Part shown: positions 31,589 through 43,052 of the stretch, one piece after another
Layout of the letters: each line of letters starts with the position of its first letter
Numbering within the stretch: position 1 is the first letter of the stretch
Assembly (NCBI GenBank): GCA_003971905.1
Contig: RSEE01000007.1
Span: 806,001-870,000, forward strand
DNA length: 64,000 nt
Direction of reading: 5' to 3'
DNA from: Moniliella sp. 'wahieum'
Taxonomy: Eukaryota; Basidiomycota; Moniliellomycetes; Moniliellales; Moniliellaceae
Translations under genes and position numbers: made by a program
The notes under the pieces: model-generated
Databases searched by the model: none
Seen by the model: only the letters and a program-made list of their open reading frames with translations
Told to the model about the DNA's origin: nothing

Positions 31589-32247
31589 GACCGGAAACAA
31601 GAGTGGGGGTGGGCAGGGGGACCCAGAATGGTGGTGGTGTGGTGGGGAAGCGAAGAGGAGAGGCAAAGCAGTGGCGTGCTACTCCAGTCGCAATCATACA
31701 CAGGTGATGTCTCGTCTTCAAACGTACTGTTATTACCCCTCTCTCTCGGCACATCGGCACGAGCATGTGCCTGGTGGCGCACTGCTCGGATCTGCTCGGA
31801 AACTCTCGGATTTAAAAACGATCCCAACCCCTCCTCCCAAACAAATGAGGCTTGAAGCTTGAAGCTTGAAGCTTGAAGCTTGAAGGGGGAAATGGTGGGG
31901 ATGCTGCTGCCCCCACTCCTTCAAAAATACCTGTCGAAATAGCAACCTGTCACCTGCACTTTCAGAACCGGTGCGGGTACAGGTTCTGATACAGAACCGG
32001 GCCGGCTACTTGGTTTGTTCACGATACAGAGCAGTGAGTATCTTCCCAGGCGGAAAACACCAACGCGTCAACCAGCGGCAAGTCATGTCAAGGCGGGGAG
32101 GGAGGGGGATGAGCAATCTCCCTGTTCTGGGGGAAGCGAGGGCCAGCCAAAATCCCTCGCGTCCCCAGGAGGGCGAGTGAGACTTTGTCCAAGCAGACCT
32201 CTCTCGCCCCACTGTCCCCCCCCATGGGAAGGACAGAGAGTTCGTAT
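31589..32247. other. intergenic region with heptamer array
   Basis: Promoter side of the MFS gene. It contains the GCTTGAA array at 31851-31885; nothing coding is recognised. Confidence 0.45.
31851..31885. repeat. GCTTGAA heptamer tandem array, second copy
   Basis: Five near-perfect GCTTGAA units in a row after ATGAG. Same unit as the array at 26263-26310, on the same strand. Confidence 0.9.
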
Positions 32248-32690
32248 TTATTGCGGGATGGGCTCGCAGACAATGTTGGTCTTGCTTGGGTCTTGCGGGA
32301 GAAGACAGATGAATCCGAAGCCTTGCATGGTAGCAAACAAGTCCTTCGCCTCCACTGCCACGTCAATGCACTGCGTGGGGGCACCGGGTGCGGAACGGCA
32401 GAGCTTGGTCGTCCCCGATCCCCTCACGCCGTCAAAACTGTACTTGGCTCCACCGGGACGTTTGGATCCTTCCGCAGCGCCAACAAAGGTAGCAATCGTC
32501 TGGCGCGTCTCGGGGGTGCCAGGCGCAGGGGAGGAGCGGGGGCCCTGCGCAAGGCGGGAGAAGAGGTTAATGCGTGCTGGTCGGGTCGTGTGAGGGCCAG
32601 GTAGGGGCCCCGAAGGGGCAAAAGCAGGGCCCAAGGGTAGCACTTACATGGTACTGAACCAGTCAAACGTCGGTCAATGGGGACTCGACG
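32248..32690 (-). CDS. small hypothetical protein
   Basis: Not recognised. The last exon reads TPETRQTIATFVGAAEGSKR, GAKYSFDGVRGSGTTKLC, APTQCIDVAVEAKDLFATMQ and GFGFICLLPQDPSKTN, stopping at 32248. A likely intron has donor GTAAGT at 32647 and a CAG acceptor near 32545, but the phases do not join cleanly, so a break or different splice site is involved. No ATG is evident at the 5' end. Cysteine-containing and of moderate complexity, it has no visible signal peptide or membrane segment in this part. Confidence 0.35.
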
Positions 32691-33375
32691 AGGCGAAAAG
32701 GCAAAGGGAGCAACGGAGGTCGTGGCCAAGGTGCTTGTCGCCCGAGTCGACGATCGTGCGAAGAAGCCGCGGGTACCAGCTTAGCTGGCTGGGACGTGCG
32801 CGACCTGGGGTCTGGTTCCTGGCACAGCGTCAGTGTGAGATGTCTATGACGCCAACCCTGATTATGACCGATGATCACGATGATCGATCCTCAGACGAAT
32901 GACCAAACCCTACGACTCTGTTTTCCCAATCCAGTCTCTACCCTTAAACGCTCCTGGGCCCCGCCTCTGGTATGGCCACCCCTGGCGGGATGAGGCCTAG
33001 TAAGGGGATCCGACCGCAAGGAAGGCAAAACTACACTGAGCCTAGTGGCGTTCTCCTGGAAAGATGGGGGGATTTGGATGCGGTTTTCGTTGGCTTGAGC
33101 CAAGCGTGGGGCCAGAAAGGAGCAGAGGCGGGAGAGGAGAGAGGAGGGGAGGAATGTTGCACGTCACGCTTTTACGCAGCTGGGAGTCCCACGAGTGCGC
33201 GCAAGGACAAGCAGATGCGACGAAGTAGTCTAAGCACTCTCGCGCCTTACACTCAGGCGAGTACCATGCGGGGGAATGAAAGGCAGGCAATGCAGGATCA
33301 GGTGTGACCTCCGGGGAAGGAGAGCCAAAATAGCGTAGCAAAGCCCGAATTCGAGGAGCAGGCCTAGGCAAACAC
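32691..33375. other. intergenic region
   Basis: Nothing recognisable; short open frames only. It separates the small hypothetical gene from the 3' end of VMA3. Confidence 0.4.
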
Positions 33376-33879
33376 TTAGAGCTGGCAGCCAATGTCGTCC
33401 TGGACACGGGTGTTCATAATCAGGGCGACAATAAGGCCGTACAGGCCGAGCACCTCGGCGAAAATGAGGATAAGGACCATACCGATGAAAAGGCGAGGTT
33501 GTTGGCCGTGCCGCGCACACCAGCGTCACCCACTACACCAATGCAAACCCAGCAGCCAGACCAGCCAGACCCACAGAGAGACCGGCGCCAAGTTGGACAA
33601 AGCCGGCGTAGAGCGACATGGGCGACTTGATGCCGGACGAGATGAGCACCGATACGACCAGGCCGTAGATGGCCACGATACCGGCCATAATGACGGGATG
33701 ATAGACTTGATGAGCAAGTCGGGGCGCAGGACACCCATCGCACTCAGACCCACGCCGCTCTTGGCCGTGCCGTACGAGGCGCCAAAGCAGGTGAAGACAA
33801 TGGCGGCCGCGCAGCCCATGGCGCCAAAGAAGGGCGCGTAGACGGGGCAAAGCTCCGTGTTGAAGTCGGTGGCAGGCAT
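33376..33879 (-). CDS. VMA3: V-type ATPase proteolipid subunit c
   Basis: Proton-translocating ring subunit of the V0 sector in vacuolar and endosomal membranes. ATG 33879 gives [20 protein letters not shown], helix 1 with [40 protein letters not shown], helix 2 [20 protein letters not shown], helix 3 [20 protein letters not shown] with [16 protein letters not shown], and helix 4 [20 protein letters not shown] carrying the essential Glu of FAEVLGLYG. It ends [11 protein letters not shown] at 33376. Length (about 165 residues) fits. Single-base breaks near 33695, 33535 and 33490 split it into three frames. It is divergent from the kinase gene, 460 bp apart. Confidence 0.93.
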
Positions 33880-34341
33880 GGTTCTGTGTGCGCAGGGGAG
33901 AAGAGTCAGCGAAGGGCGCGGCGCGGCGGGGGGTGGACGCACATCGAAGAGCTGCGCGGCGGAAGGGGCTGGGCAGGCACAGAGGCAAGGTGGTGGAGAA
34001 AGACAGGCGGCGGGAAACGGCAGGCGTTCGGCTGCAAACCAGGGGGCGGGCGGGCAGGAGCAGCCGCACACTGGCGCCATGCCCACGCTGGTCCGTGTGC
34101 GAATTGAAGTTGGCCACGCCCCAATTCCGCCTGGCGGACGAGCAGCCGGGAGGGAAGGGTGGCCACGTGACGCAACACGTGCGCCTGCCCAGCGCACGAG
34201 CACCATGAGGGGAATGCAACACTATACGAACCACCTCTGCTCCGCAGCGGCTGGGCCAGATAAGCTCCTGGATTGGGCTGCTCAGCCTACGCATTTGCGT
34301 TGCCACCCTTCCCTGGCTGCCTCGCCACCGCCCCCACCGCC
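33880..34341. promoter_or_regulatory. shared divergent promoter region, VMA3 / kinase
   Basis: The 462-bp spacer between two divergent starts. No particular element is identified; both genes' promoters must lie here. Confidence 0.5.
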
Positions 34342-36190
34342 ATGGCCGACGCCAGCATCACCGCCACCCCCGCACCGTCGCCTTCGTCCCCCCCGGCGGG
34401 CACGAATACCCCACCACTCCCGCCGAGTACACGCCCCTGTCCCAGCTGGGCGAGGGCTCGTTTGGCAAGGTATATCTGATGCAGGTCCAGCGCACCGGAG
34501 AACTGGTTGCCGTCAAGAAGGTGCCCCTTGATGACCCCAACAACTACGAGGGCCTGGAAGACGCGCTGGGAGAAATTGCGCTGCTGATGCGCCACAACAG
34601 CCCCCGCCTGGTCAAGATGCTGGCCTCCTTTGTCTCCCGCTCCAACCTGTGGATCGTGATGGAATACTTGGCAGGCAACTCATGCCTTGCTCTGCTCAAG
34701 GCCCGTGTCTTTACTGAGCCCGAAGTGGGCGCGGTGTGCAAGGCGCTGGTGGAAGCTTTGGACTATGTTCATGTCCAAGCCCAGCAGATCCACCGTGACC
34801 TCAAGGGCGCGAATGTGTTGCTCGCCGAGGACGGGCGCGTGTGTCTGGGCGACTTTGGCGTCGGCGCACAGCTCAACCACTACTTTAGTCACCGGCATAC
34901 CCAGACTGGCACCCCGTATTGGATGGCACCCGAGGTGATCACCGAGCAAGGCTATGACGCCCGAGCTGATATCTGGTCTTTGGGCATCACCGCCATTGAG
35001 CTCGCCAAGGGTGCCCCTCCGCATACTGACTTTCACCCCATGCAGATCATCCCGCTCATTCCACGCGCAGCCCCTCCCATCTTGAACAAGCCCGACGACG
35101 TATCCCGGTTTTCTCCGCTGTTTCGAGACTTTGTCGCCTGCTGCTTAACCAAGAACCCGGCCAAACGTCCGACAGCGGCACAGCTGCGAGACCACCCGTT
35201 CATCCAACAAGCTGGCGCTGACACCGACCTGCTGCCGCCTTTGATTGCTGAGTATCGCACCTGGAAAAGGGAGCAGGATGGGGACCAGCCCTCTCCCGTT
35301 CCAGAGATGACCGCAGCCACCGTCACCCTCAGCCGTTCCTCCAATTGGTCCTTCTCGACCCACACCCACATTGACACCCCCATCCCCGGCGTCACCCACC
35401 CAGCCTCGTTTGCCCCGCCTGAGCTGGACGAAGACGGTTCGTTGGACGGTGACAGTTCTTTCGAGGCAGACGAGGAGTTGAACCAGGCATTGGCCACCTT
35501 GAAGCTGGCCAACCCATCCATGGAGGTAGTAGAGGGTACCCTTCGTCCACCTCCCTTGTCCCGACCTGCGGCCGCTGCCGATGACAGTGCGTCCGGCACG
35601 CCGTGTTCCAATGCTACCGCATGCCAAGATACCAGTGCGCGTGCCCCGGACCTGGCCGGCCAGGATTTGGTCCAGATGCTTCTTCCGGTGCTGCGCAAGC
35701 ACCAGCAGATCGCCACCGATGGCACAGATGGCCAAGCCAACCCCCAAGCTTCGGAGGCGCTCTCCACCATGGCCTCGGGCATGGAGGCCCTGGTCGAAGC
35801 CGATCCAGCGGGTGCATATGACCTGGTGGTGGATATGGTGCTAACACTAAACGAGTATGTCCCCCCTTTTGCCCGCTTCCCTGGGAGTCGAGTGAGGCTG
35901 ACGAGGCTGGATGGTGGCGCAACAGGTCCGACCTGGCCCGGCGCGAAATCGCATCGGGGTTCAGCCGAACGTTGAAACAACGCATCCAACCACCAACGCC
36001 GGCGCCCGCGCCTGCGCCGCTGCGTCACCGCCACTCCCACCTCCCGCACCTGAAACACTCTAGCGAGCACTCCCGCTCTTCCGAAGACAGCGAGACCGTC
36101 CCTGATTCCAGCCCACCCGAGCCTGAACGGCATCCAACGCAAGAACTGTTGTTTGGACGGTGGCTCGATGGCTTGAAACGCTTGCTCTGA
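34342..36190 (+). CDS. STE20-family (GCK-III) protein kinase, Sid1/Kic1-like
   Basis: Germinal-centre kinase of the group that activates NDR kinases in septation and polarity networks. From ATG 34342 ([14 protein letters not shown]) a frame break near 34400 leads to [20 protein letters not shown] (glycine loop) and [10 protein letters not shown] (catalytic Lys). Next come the catalytic loop [19 protein letters not shown], the activation segment [11 protein letters not shown] and the APE-downstream [18 protein letters not shown]. The kinase domain ends near [10 protein letters not shown] long Ser/Pro/acidic tail follows, with a helical part [18 protein letters not shown] 71-nt intron (35855-35925, GTATGT...ACAG) joins LTLNE to [19 protein letters not shown]. 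The C-terminus is [12 protein letters not shown], stop 36188-36190. Orthology to Sid1, Kic1 or Nak1 is not decidable here. Confidence 0.9.
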
Positions 36191-38755
36191 TCCTTCCCGC
36201 ATTCTCCCCAGCCTCCTTTCACATACCTTTTCCCTTCCTGCTTGCTATCTACTACCCTGACTCTTCATCTGATTGTAAGCCCATGCGCCTTTTCGCGCCC
36301 AACGGACGCTGCACGTTAACCCTGGCCCTGGCCAGCCTCACCCCGGCTGCTATATATGGTGAGCGAAGCCAGATGTTCTCACTCCCCATTCGTCCTCTCT
36401 CATCTTATCATTCCGTACCTACATACCCCATCATCCTTTTCCAAATATACTCATTTTGGGCAACTACTTTTGAATCTACCTTGGGGGCACGAGATGCAAA
36501 CCTTTCTGCATGCCGTGCAGACCAGCAGTGTAGACTTCGTTCGTCCCACTCGAGAGCATTGCGTGCGGATCCTCTTCCATCGCACTGCCCCCCTCACCTC
36601 CTTCCCTCTTTCGCCCTATTATTGTCCTATACGCTCAATTCCTCTCGCGCGCCATGCGCCCCTTCCCTCCGTACAGTTCATGGGACCCCCCCCTGAGCCC
36701 GATCGCCCTGTTCCCGTGGCTCCTTGCGGGGCGGCCCTCTGCGGCGTCCGATCCACTCGCTCCCCCATCACTGCCAGACCTCTGGCTTACTACCAGTTAC
36801 CCAGGCATCCACCAGTGGCACATGCGTTTATGTCGTGCAGACAGAAGTCACTAGTCGTGGTCATAAATACCGTAAGCAGTCAGACGCAAACGGTGTCTGA
36901 TGTTGGGCTCGTGTCCCTTGTGACAACGTAGGAGGGCAACGCTCTGGAAAGGAGTCAAATCCGACCGACCTCCCATGACTCACTTAACGTGTGTGTGAGT
37001 AGGTAGATGCTCATCGCTGCAAGTGAAAGGCACAAATGTACCGTGTTACTCGTCCCACACGTTTTGCCAGGCACACAGGGGTGGGCAACCGCTGTAAGGA
37101 ACGGGCTGTTGAACGGGTATTAACATGGTAATCCATTACCTGGCAGCCACCTATTGCATGTGTCGATTGTACGAAAGGTATCGATGAAGCAGGGAGGCCT
37201 GTGGACTGCCTTGTGGGCTTGCCCCATATGGTTGGTAGAGTGACTCGGAGCGCACTGAGGCACAGTCCTCAGCCTGAGGACCGATAAGGTCTGAGGTTAC
37301 CAAGGCCAGAGAGGTGCTGGGGCCGCTGAGTGTGGCGGGGCGGTAAAAAACGGCAAGTGGTGGTGAGAGCGAGTAAGATCAACAGCGTGAGAAGAAGAGG
37401 GTGGCGGGGGGAACACGTTTTAAACGCAGAGAGCACGTTGAGTACATCCATACTAAGTACCCGAGTGGTATTGAGTAGAATAAGTACCAATGTTCCGTTG
37501 TAACCATATGGTCCTACCAGGCCAAGCACATGTCTGCAAGCATGTGCCTATTGGCCTTTCGGCGAATTAAATGTTCTACGGAAAAGTACTGGTGCTGTAG
37601 GATAGCATCGAGACGCTATGATGGTTTTCTCTTCTGCAAAAAGGCGGGGGGGATTTGAGCGTCTTGGACATGGAAATCATCGAGATGTCGATCCAGCATC
37701 ATGCAGAACATCACTGTAAACACTGTCCGCTATGTACTTTGGCAGTGGTATGGCAACGGTCCACGTATGGGGAGGCAGCTGTTGGCCGTTGGTACAGTAC
37801 ATTTTCATTGCTTTGGGGGCGGGGGGCGCTGCAAAATGATGCGGGGCACAAGCAAACGAAACCAAACAACCGACATTGGCGTGGCGGTGGCCACGGGACC
37901 GAGCCTACACCGAGCACCGCTCAGGGTGCGTTAGCGTTCGGCCGTTTCGGGTCGCGGGGACAGCGGGGACAGCGGGGACAGCGGGGACAGCGGGGACAGC
38001 GGGGCAGTGGTCGCCGCAGTGGTGGCCAGTGTTTGGCTTTTTTGTGGTAGAAACGAGATGAGATTTGTGAGAGAAGTGAGCTCTGTGGAAATCGGAGACG
38101 AGGCACCGCTGCGAAACAGCGCGAATGGGGGAGGCGCCACAGCGGGGTAGGGTCTGGTAGGGTTTTCGATTATGCAATGAATCATCCATTCACTCGTACT
38201 GGTCAGGCGCCTCTACCTGGGAAAACGGTGTCAAAACCACAACGCGCAACGCCGCAATGCGGAACGCAACCGATTCGTTTAAGCTTCTAGACGCCGTACT
38301 TAGCAAAGTCTATATCTGCAGGTGCCTCCAGGTGACATCTCCGCTTTTCCTCTCCTTCCAGCGCAACACGCGAAGAGGACGCCACGTCGCAGTTGAATGC
38401 ACCAACATGCATATCGCAAGGAGAACCAACAGTGCGTTCTCAGCAAAGGAGAGAGGGATGCCAACGAGAGAGGAGTATGAATTTTGGTGTGAGGCCAATC
38501 GGGTGGTAGGAAGGCAGAGGAGGATAATGAATGTAATGCCCACAGAGGGTAGAGGAGCGTGACAGAGTACCAATGTGCTCCGGTGTGTGGGGGAGAGTGA
38601 AGACCTTTTGGTAACAAACGAGAGAGAGGGTGGTATGGCCCAGCAGCAGGAAACCGCGGCAGGCATGATCTAACAAGTCAGAATGACAGTGGGAGGAAAT
38701 AAGGAGCGAAATTAAGCCACCAGAGGGAGAGGGAACGGGGGAAAGGCAAGTGTGG
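36191..38755. other. 2.6-kb gene-poor region
   Basis: No domain-bearing frame. Contains a GAGG/CCTCAGCCTGAGG motif at about 37255-37300, a 9-bp tandem repeat at 37955-38007 and mixed low-complexity sequence. It probably includes the 3' region of the kinase gene. Confidence 0.45.
37955..38007. repeat. 9-bp tandem repeat CGGGGACAG
   Basis: Five perfect consecutive copies of CGGGGACAG followed by a shortened sixth (CGGGGCAG). Because 9 is divisible by three, most frames stay open through it, on both strands. Confidence 0.95.
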
Positions 38756-40116
38756 TTAATGGAACCGTGGAATCAAGCTGCGCCTTCGTTCGGACCGATC
38801 GGGATCCGTTGGCTCGGCGACTGATTCGGACCGTGGAAGGGTATTCTTCCGTTTGCGAAAGAGAGGAAGGTGGCAGGGCTTGCAGAAAATTTGACCCGGC
38901 GGCGAGGCGGGGGAGGGAGGGAGGGCAGCAGTGCGGCCTGTTCCGGCTGGGCCAAGGGTTTTCCAGGCGTGGCAGCGCCGGCGGCGTTGGAGGCAGGGGT
39001 AGGGGAAGCGGCAGCGCACACTGGTCTTCCAACCGATCTTATTGGCCTGTGCGACGCGATCTAGGAGCCCATTCAGATCGAGTTGAAGTGACGCCGTCAT
39101 GGGCGCATGGACATGCATCGAGGTACGACGCGACAGCCTCGGGACCGAGCGAGCGCGAGGCGCACAGTCCCCTTTCCTGCTGGCTCTTGCACTCTTCCTA
39201 CGCATTTTCGCCCATCCTGCACCCTCGCCTCTTCCTCTTCTCCCCCGTTTCTCGAGGCGCAGTGAGTGAGAAGGATAGGATGTGGGACGGGGCAGATTTA
39301 GGTACGGAGAGGGGTGAAGAGATGCACGCGCGTGGGTGGGGCGACGAAGAAAAAATGGTGCGCAGCCTGGCGTTGGACTGGCATGGCGGCTTTCCTCGCG
39401 TGACTTTCTCCGCGTCCTCGTCTCTCCGTCTAATTGGATGCGAGGACGCACATCGAGGGACGGGCGGTCTGCGGGGGCGGGGCAGAAGCGGCGAATCGGC
39501 CTGGCTGCTCGCTTCTTCCGGCAACGGGCGAAGACACAAGCTCGATTCGCGCCGTAACGTTTGCAAAGCATCCTCGAGCCGTTGCAGGGCCACTTGCGGT
39601 GATTTAGATACGGGCGTGAGTGGGGTAGGGAGCTTATGCTGATCGTCACCGAGCGAAGCCGGCGATTGGGCTGGATGGCTGGGATCGAGCGGGGGTAAGC
39701 TGATCCCCTGTTACGCCGTATCCGCGCTCGCTGTCCCCTCTGTTCCGGTTGTACTGGAGTCCCAGGAGGGAAGAGCAAGCAGGAAGACCGCTAGGCAAGG
39801 GCGGTACGGGGGGCAGAGGCAATGTCGGTGTCGGGCCCGGGGAAGAGGTGCGTCGGGCCCGAGGAGAAATCGAGGATGCGGAGGAGGGCGGGGGCACGGT
39901 GACAGTGACTGTCTCGACGGGGTCGCTTTCGTAGCCGGTGGGGTGGAACGAGCCAGACACGGATACGGCTACGGCGCGTGCGGCCGACTTGGGTGGCATT
40001 CCGAGTTGGATGTGGTGGGCAATGGCTTCCATGTCGCTGATAGCAGCGTCCCATGAGTCGGCGCTGAGGGCGCTGACGAGGCTGTCATGCCGCCGTCCTT
40101 CTCGCGGAAGCGCCAT
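38756..40116 (-). CDS. hypothetical Ser/Pro-rich protein
   Basis: Not recognised. ATG 40116 opens MALPREGRRHDSLVSALSAD then SWDAAISDMEAIAHHIQLGM, followed by a disordered Pro/Ser/Thr region (VETVTVTVPPPSSASSISP) to 39646. Another frame continues with VALQRLEDALQTLRRESSL, which could be a short coiled coil, and Arg/Ser-rich sequence to about 39198. A third frame, with SLQLDLNGLLDRVAQANKIG, reaches 38756. Two frame changes or introns are implied. The first segment is the best supported; downstream limits are uncertain, and the opposite strand is also open for nearly 300 codons at 38752-39642. Confidence 0.4.
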
Positions 40117-43052
40117 TGGGTGTGTATGCGGGGGCGCGAAGAGTTGGTGCCAGAGAGGGAAGAAAAGGAGAAGGGTGGATGGTGGACATGCGCTGCTGGC
40201 TTGGGGGGAAACAGGGCGTAGCCTATCTGCGGCGGGGCGTTGGGCGCGATGGTGTAGTCGCAGACTGGGTGCGGGTAGGTGCTGGAGAAAACAACACCGC
40301 TACGTACCATGCGACAGTGATTTAGCTTTGGGCTTAGCGTATACAAGGCTTGAAACGGAAAGCTTAAGCTTAAATATGCCATCCCATGTCCCAGCCACAG
40401 CGCTGCCTTGCCCCACCCATCACCCATCATGCATCACCCATCACCAGCATCACCTCTTCTCCAGTGCCGATCACCGAATGCCCACTACTAGCTACTGCCC
40501 CCGAGCTTGGGTGGTGCCCGGCACTGCACACTGCCCATCTGCCCGGCAGCATCTGCTGAGATAGCGACTAGGCAGGTGCGGCATGTGTCACGTCCGAGGC
40601 TGATCTATGATCTGAGAGATGAATATGAATATTCGATCGATGAATACGCTTTGGACTGGGGAGTGTGCCATTCTAGTAGCAACCACACTTCTCCATACCA
40701 ACAGCACCGGCAGCACAATCTCCCTCGCACTTCTCGCATCTCTACCGCAATCACTCGCATCACCATCATCCTCACCGCCATCCCCGACGCCAGCACACCC
40801 ACCACCTACTCCCAGCGCCCAGCCACCCACACGTGTTAAGCTGTCCCCTACAGTACAAGCTAGAGTATAGCGTGCGTTTCAAATTGACTTCTATCCCTAG
40901 TCTGCGATGAGGTCTTAGTAAGGCTTCGGCCTCAGTGAGGTCAGGCCGGATTATTAGGTGTATCGTCCTCGGCAGCTTCCCACCCTCCCCCGTGCCAACA
41001 ACTAATCAGACCATTTCATGTGTATACATACTTTCCTCACCTCCACACACCCCACCGCCAGGCTTCAGGAACTTCAAGTGAAGCTTCAGGCCCTTCAGGC
41101 CCTAGGGGGCACTCCCGCCGTTCCCTCGGTAATTTTCTTACTCCGTTTCCCTTTGGGCTCTTTGCGCTGTCCCTAGCTTGGCCGGGGGCATCCCAGATCG
41201 TAACGCGCAATGCCTATATTTTTTTCAATTGAGACAGGAAACATTACGTTGGATAGGCGGATGTGTCGTTGAACCTTACCCTGCCTAGGTCTGTGCGCCC
41301 CATAACCGGAGGATAACCGGGAACCGGTGCCCTTCTTGAAGAACATCATCGGCATCGATCATCGAGATCATCTTACCTGCCCACCAACGTGCTTCCTAGA
41401 TCACCAATCATTCATGAATGTTCCACCCCGCTTCGCTCTGAAGGGAAGCTTATATATGTGTGCTGGGCGCTAGGCACCGACGGTGCAAACGGTTCACGTG
41501 GTCCTTGCTACGAATGGGGCCGGATCCACATGGGTTTCCAGCGAGACCCGTGAGCGCGGTAGGGTTCCCATTTTCAGGCGAGACCCCACCAGTCCCCCAC
41601 CACCCCCACCCTTTCATCGGTTTTGCACACAGAGGCATTCAGTACTCGTCGTGCACCTGGCATCATAAACCAAACATGAACCAACGACATTCAACGCAAT
41701 TTCGACCGCTGGCAAGTAGCAACCCTCCCGCTTCCCTGTTGTGCCATCGATCCTATTTCCCCTTGGAGTTTTGGTTGATCTAGCCTCTTGTCCCTCGGTC
41801 CAACAGCAGTCCGATGTACCGACGGTGGGCCACAGGGCAACACAGCTGAGCGCTTCGAGCTTACTGTGCTTACGGGGTCCCCACGGGGGACCCCGCCCCC
41901 GCCACCCACAAGTCACGGTGATTCGTGACGCGGTCGCTTCACCGCACGAGCTCCTCTCCGCTCCAAGTCCCCCGCCCTCTCTTCTTTTGTGACATGTGAC
42001 GCATGTGACTGGCCGACCCAACGGGCCCCGGTCCGGACCCGGGACGCGAAAGCGATACGATTGAGCGGATTGAGTGCACCGGCTGACCGCTCAAGGGTTG
42101 TTGGGCTGAAGGTTCAAGTTGAACGTTGAGCCCTGCTGTGAGCCACTCCGGCTCAGCGGCTGAGCCCGAATCCTGATACTCATTGGCGGGCATGCTTGTT
42201 GCTCGTTCAGGCTCAGTACTCAGTGCCATCAAGGCGGGAACGACCAAGTCGATGAGAGCAATGTTATGCAAGTTATGTGTGGGCGGGCCAGCGAGATGCA
42301 AGCCATATTGGTAGCTAGCTCTAGCTAATAGTTTTGGGGGACGTACGAGGGGCTGAGCCTGTGTCATCCAACTAGGTCTCATTAGGGTACGTGATAAGGT
42401 TGTCGTGCTAGCGCGGCAAGATAGGATCGGCAAAGGTCAGGAGGTAGGGCAAAGGCAGGAGCAATTTTGGGGGCGGCAAACAGGCTTCAAGGTTCAAGGT
42501 TCAACGTCGGAAACAAGAGGCAGGGAAAGGAAAGCAAGGGATCGGACAACGGGGACGTCACAAAAGGTCTGTAAGACTGAATGGGAAGCGTTCCAGACAT
42601 TCGGCAGTCCAAGCCGTCACGACAGAAGACCTCATTGTGCAGGATGCATGATGCAGGTGCACGCACAGGGTTAGAGATGGAGTCAAAAGATGGGCAAAGG
42701 AAAGAACAAGAGTCACGCGTGCTACAGGTTGTCAACAGCGGGAATGATGCGCATTAACCAACACTGTGCATCAATTGGTGGCCAACGGTGGACTGCAGCG
42801 AGATAGAGGAAATGATGAGGGGGAAAGGGCGAAGGGGGGGGGGGAAAGAGAAGGGGAGGGAAGAGAAGGGAAGGGGGAAGGGATGATCGACAATGTGTCA
42901 AGCGTATACCGAGAGGGGATAGGGGAGTCAAGGGTCCTGGGTCGAAGCATGATGATCAATGCAGGGCAAGCCAGGGTGACATGTGGGAGCCAACCCTTGC
43001 CTTCTATCTTATTGGGCAGCAGTCTCCATGCTAGGCCCTAGACCGGGGGCAG
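40117..43052. other. 2.9-kb gene-poor region with simple repeats
   Basis: No convincing gene. Contains CACCCATCA-type repeats (40415-40460), GAGG/CTTCAGG motifs (40905-40950, 41060-41105), GTGACATGTGAC repeats (41990-42012), a purine-rich tract with an 11-G run (42810-42882) and AGGTTCAAGGTTCAA repeats (about 42485-42505). Confidence 0.5.
42810..42882. repeat. purine-rich tract with G11 run
   Basis: Almost pure A/G on the plus strand with a G11 run at 42834-42844. Confidence 0.75.

Noticed and set aside
38752-39642. 296-codon plus-strand frame
   Set aside because: Composition is irregular and without homology; the minus strand from ATG 40116 looks more protein-like. Not excluded, but not supported.
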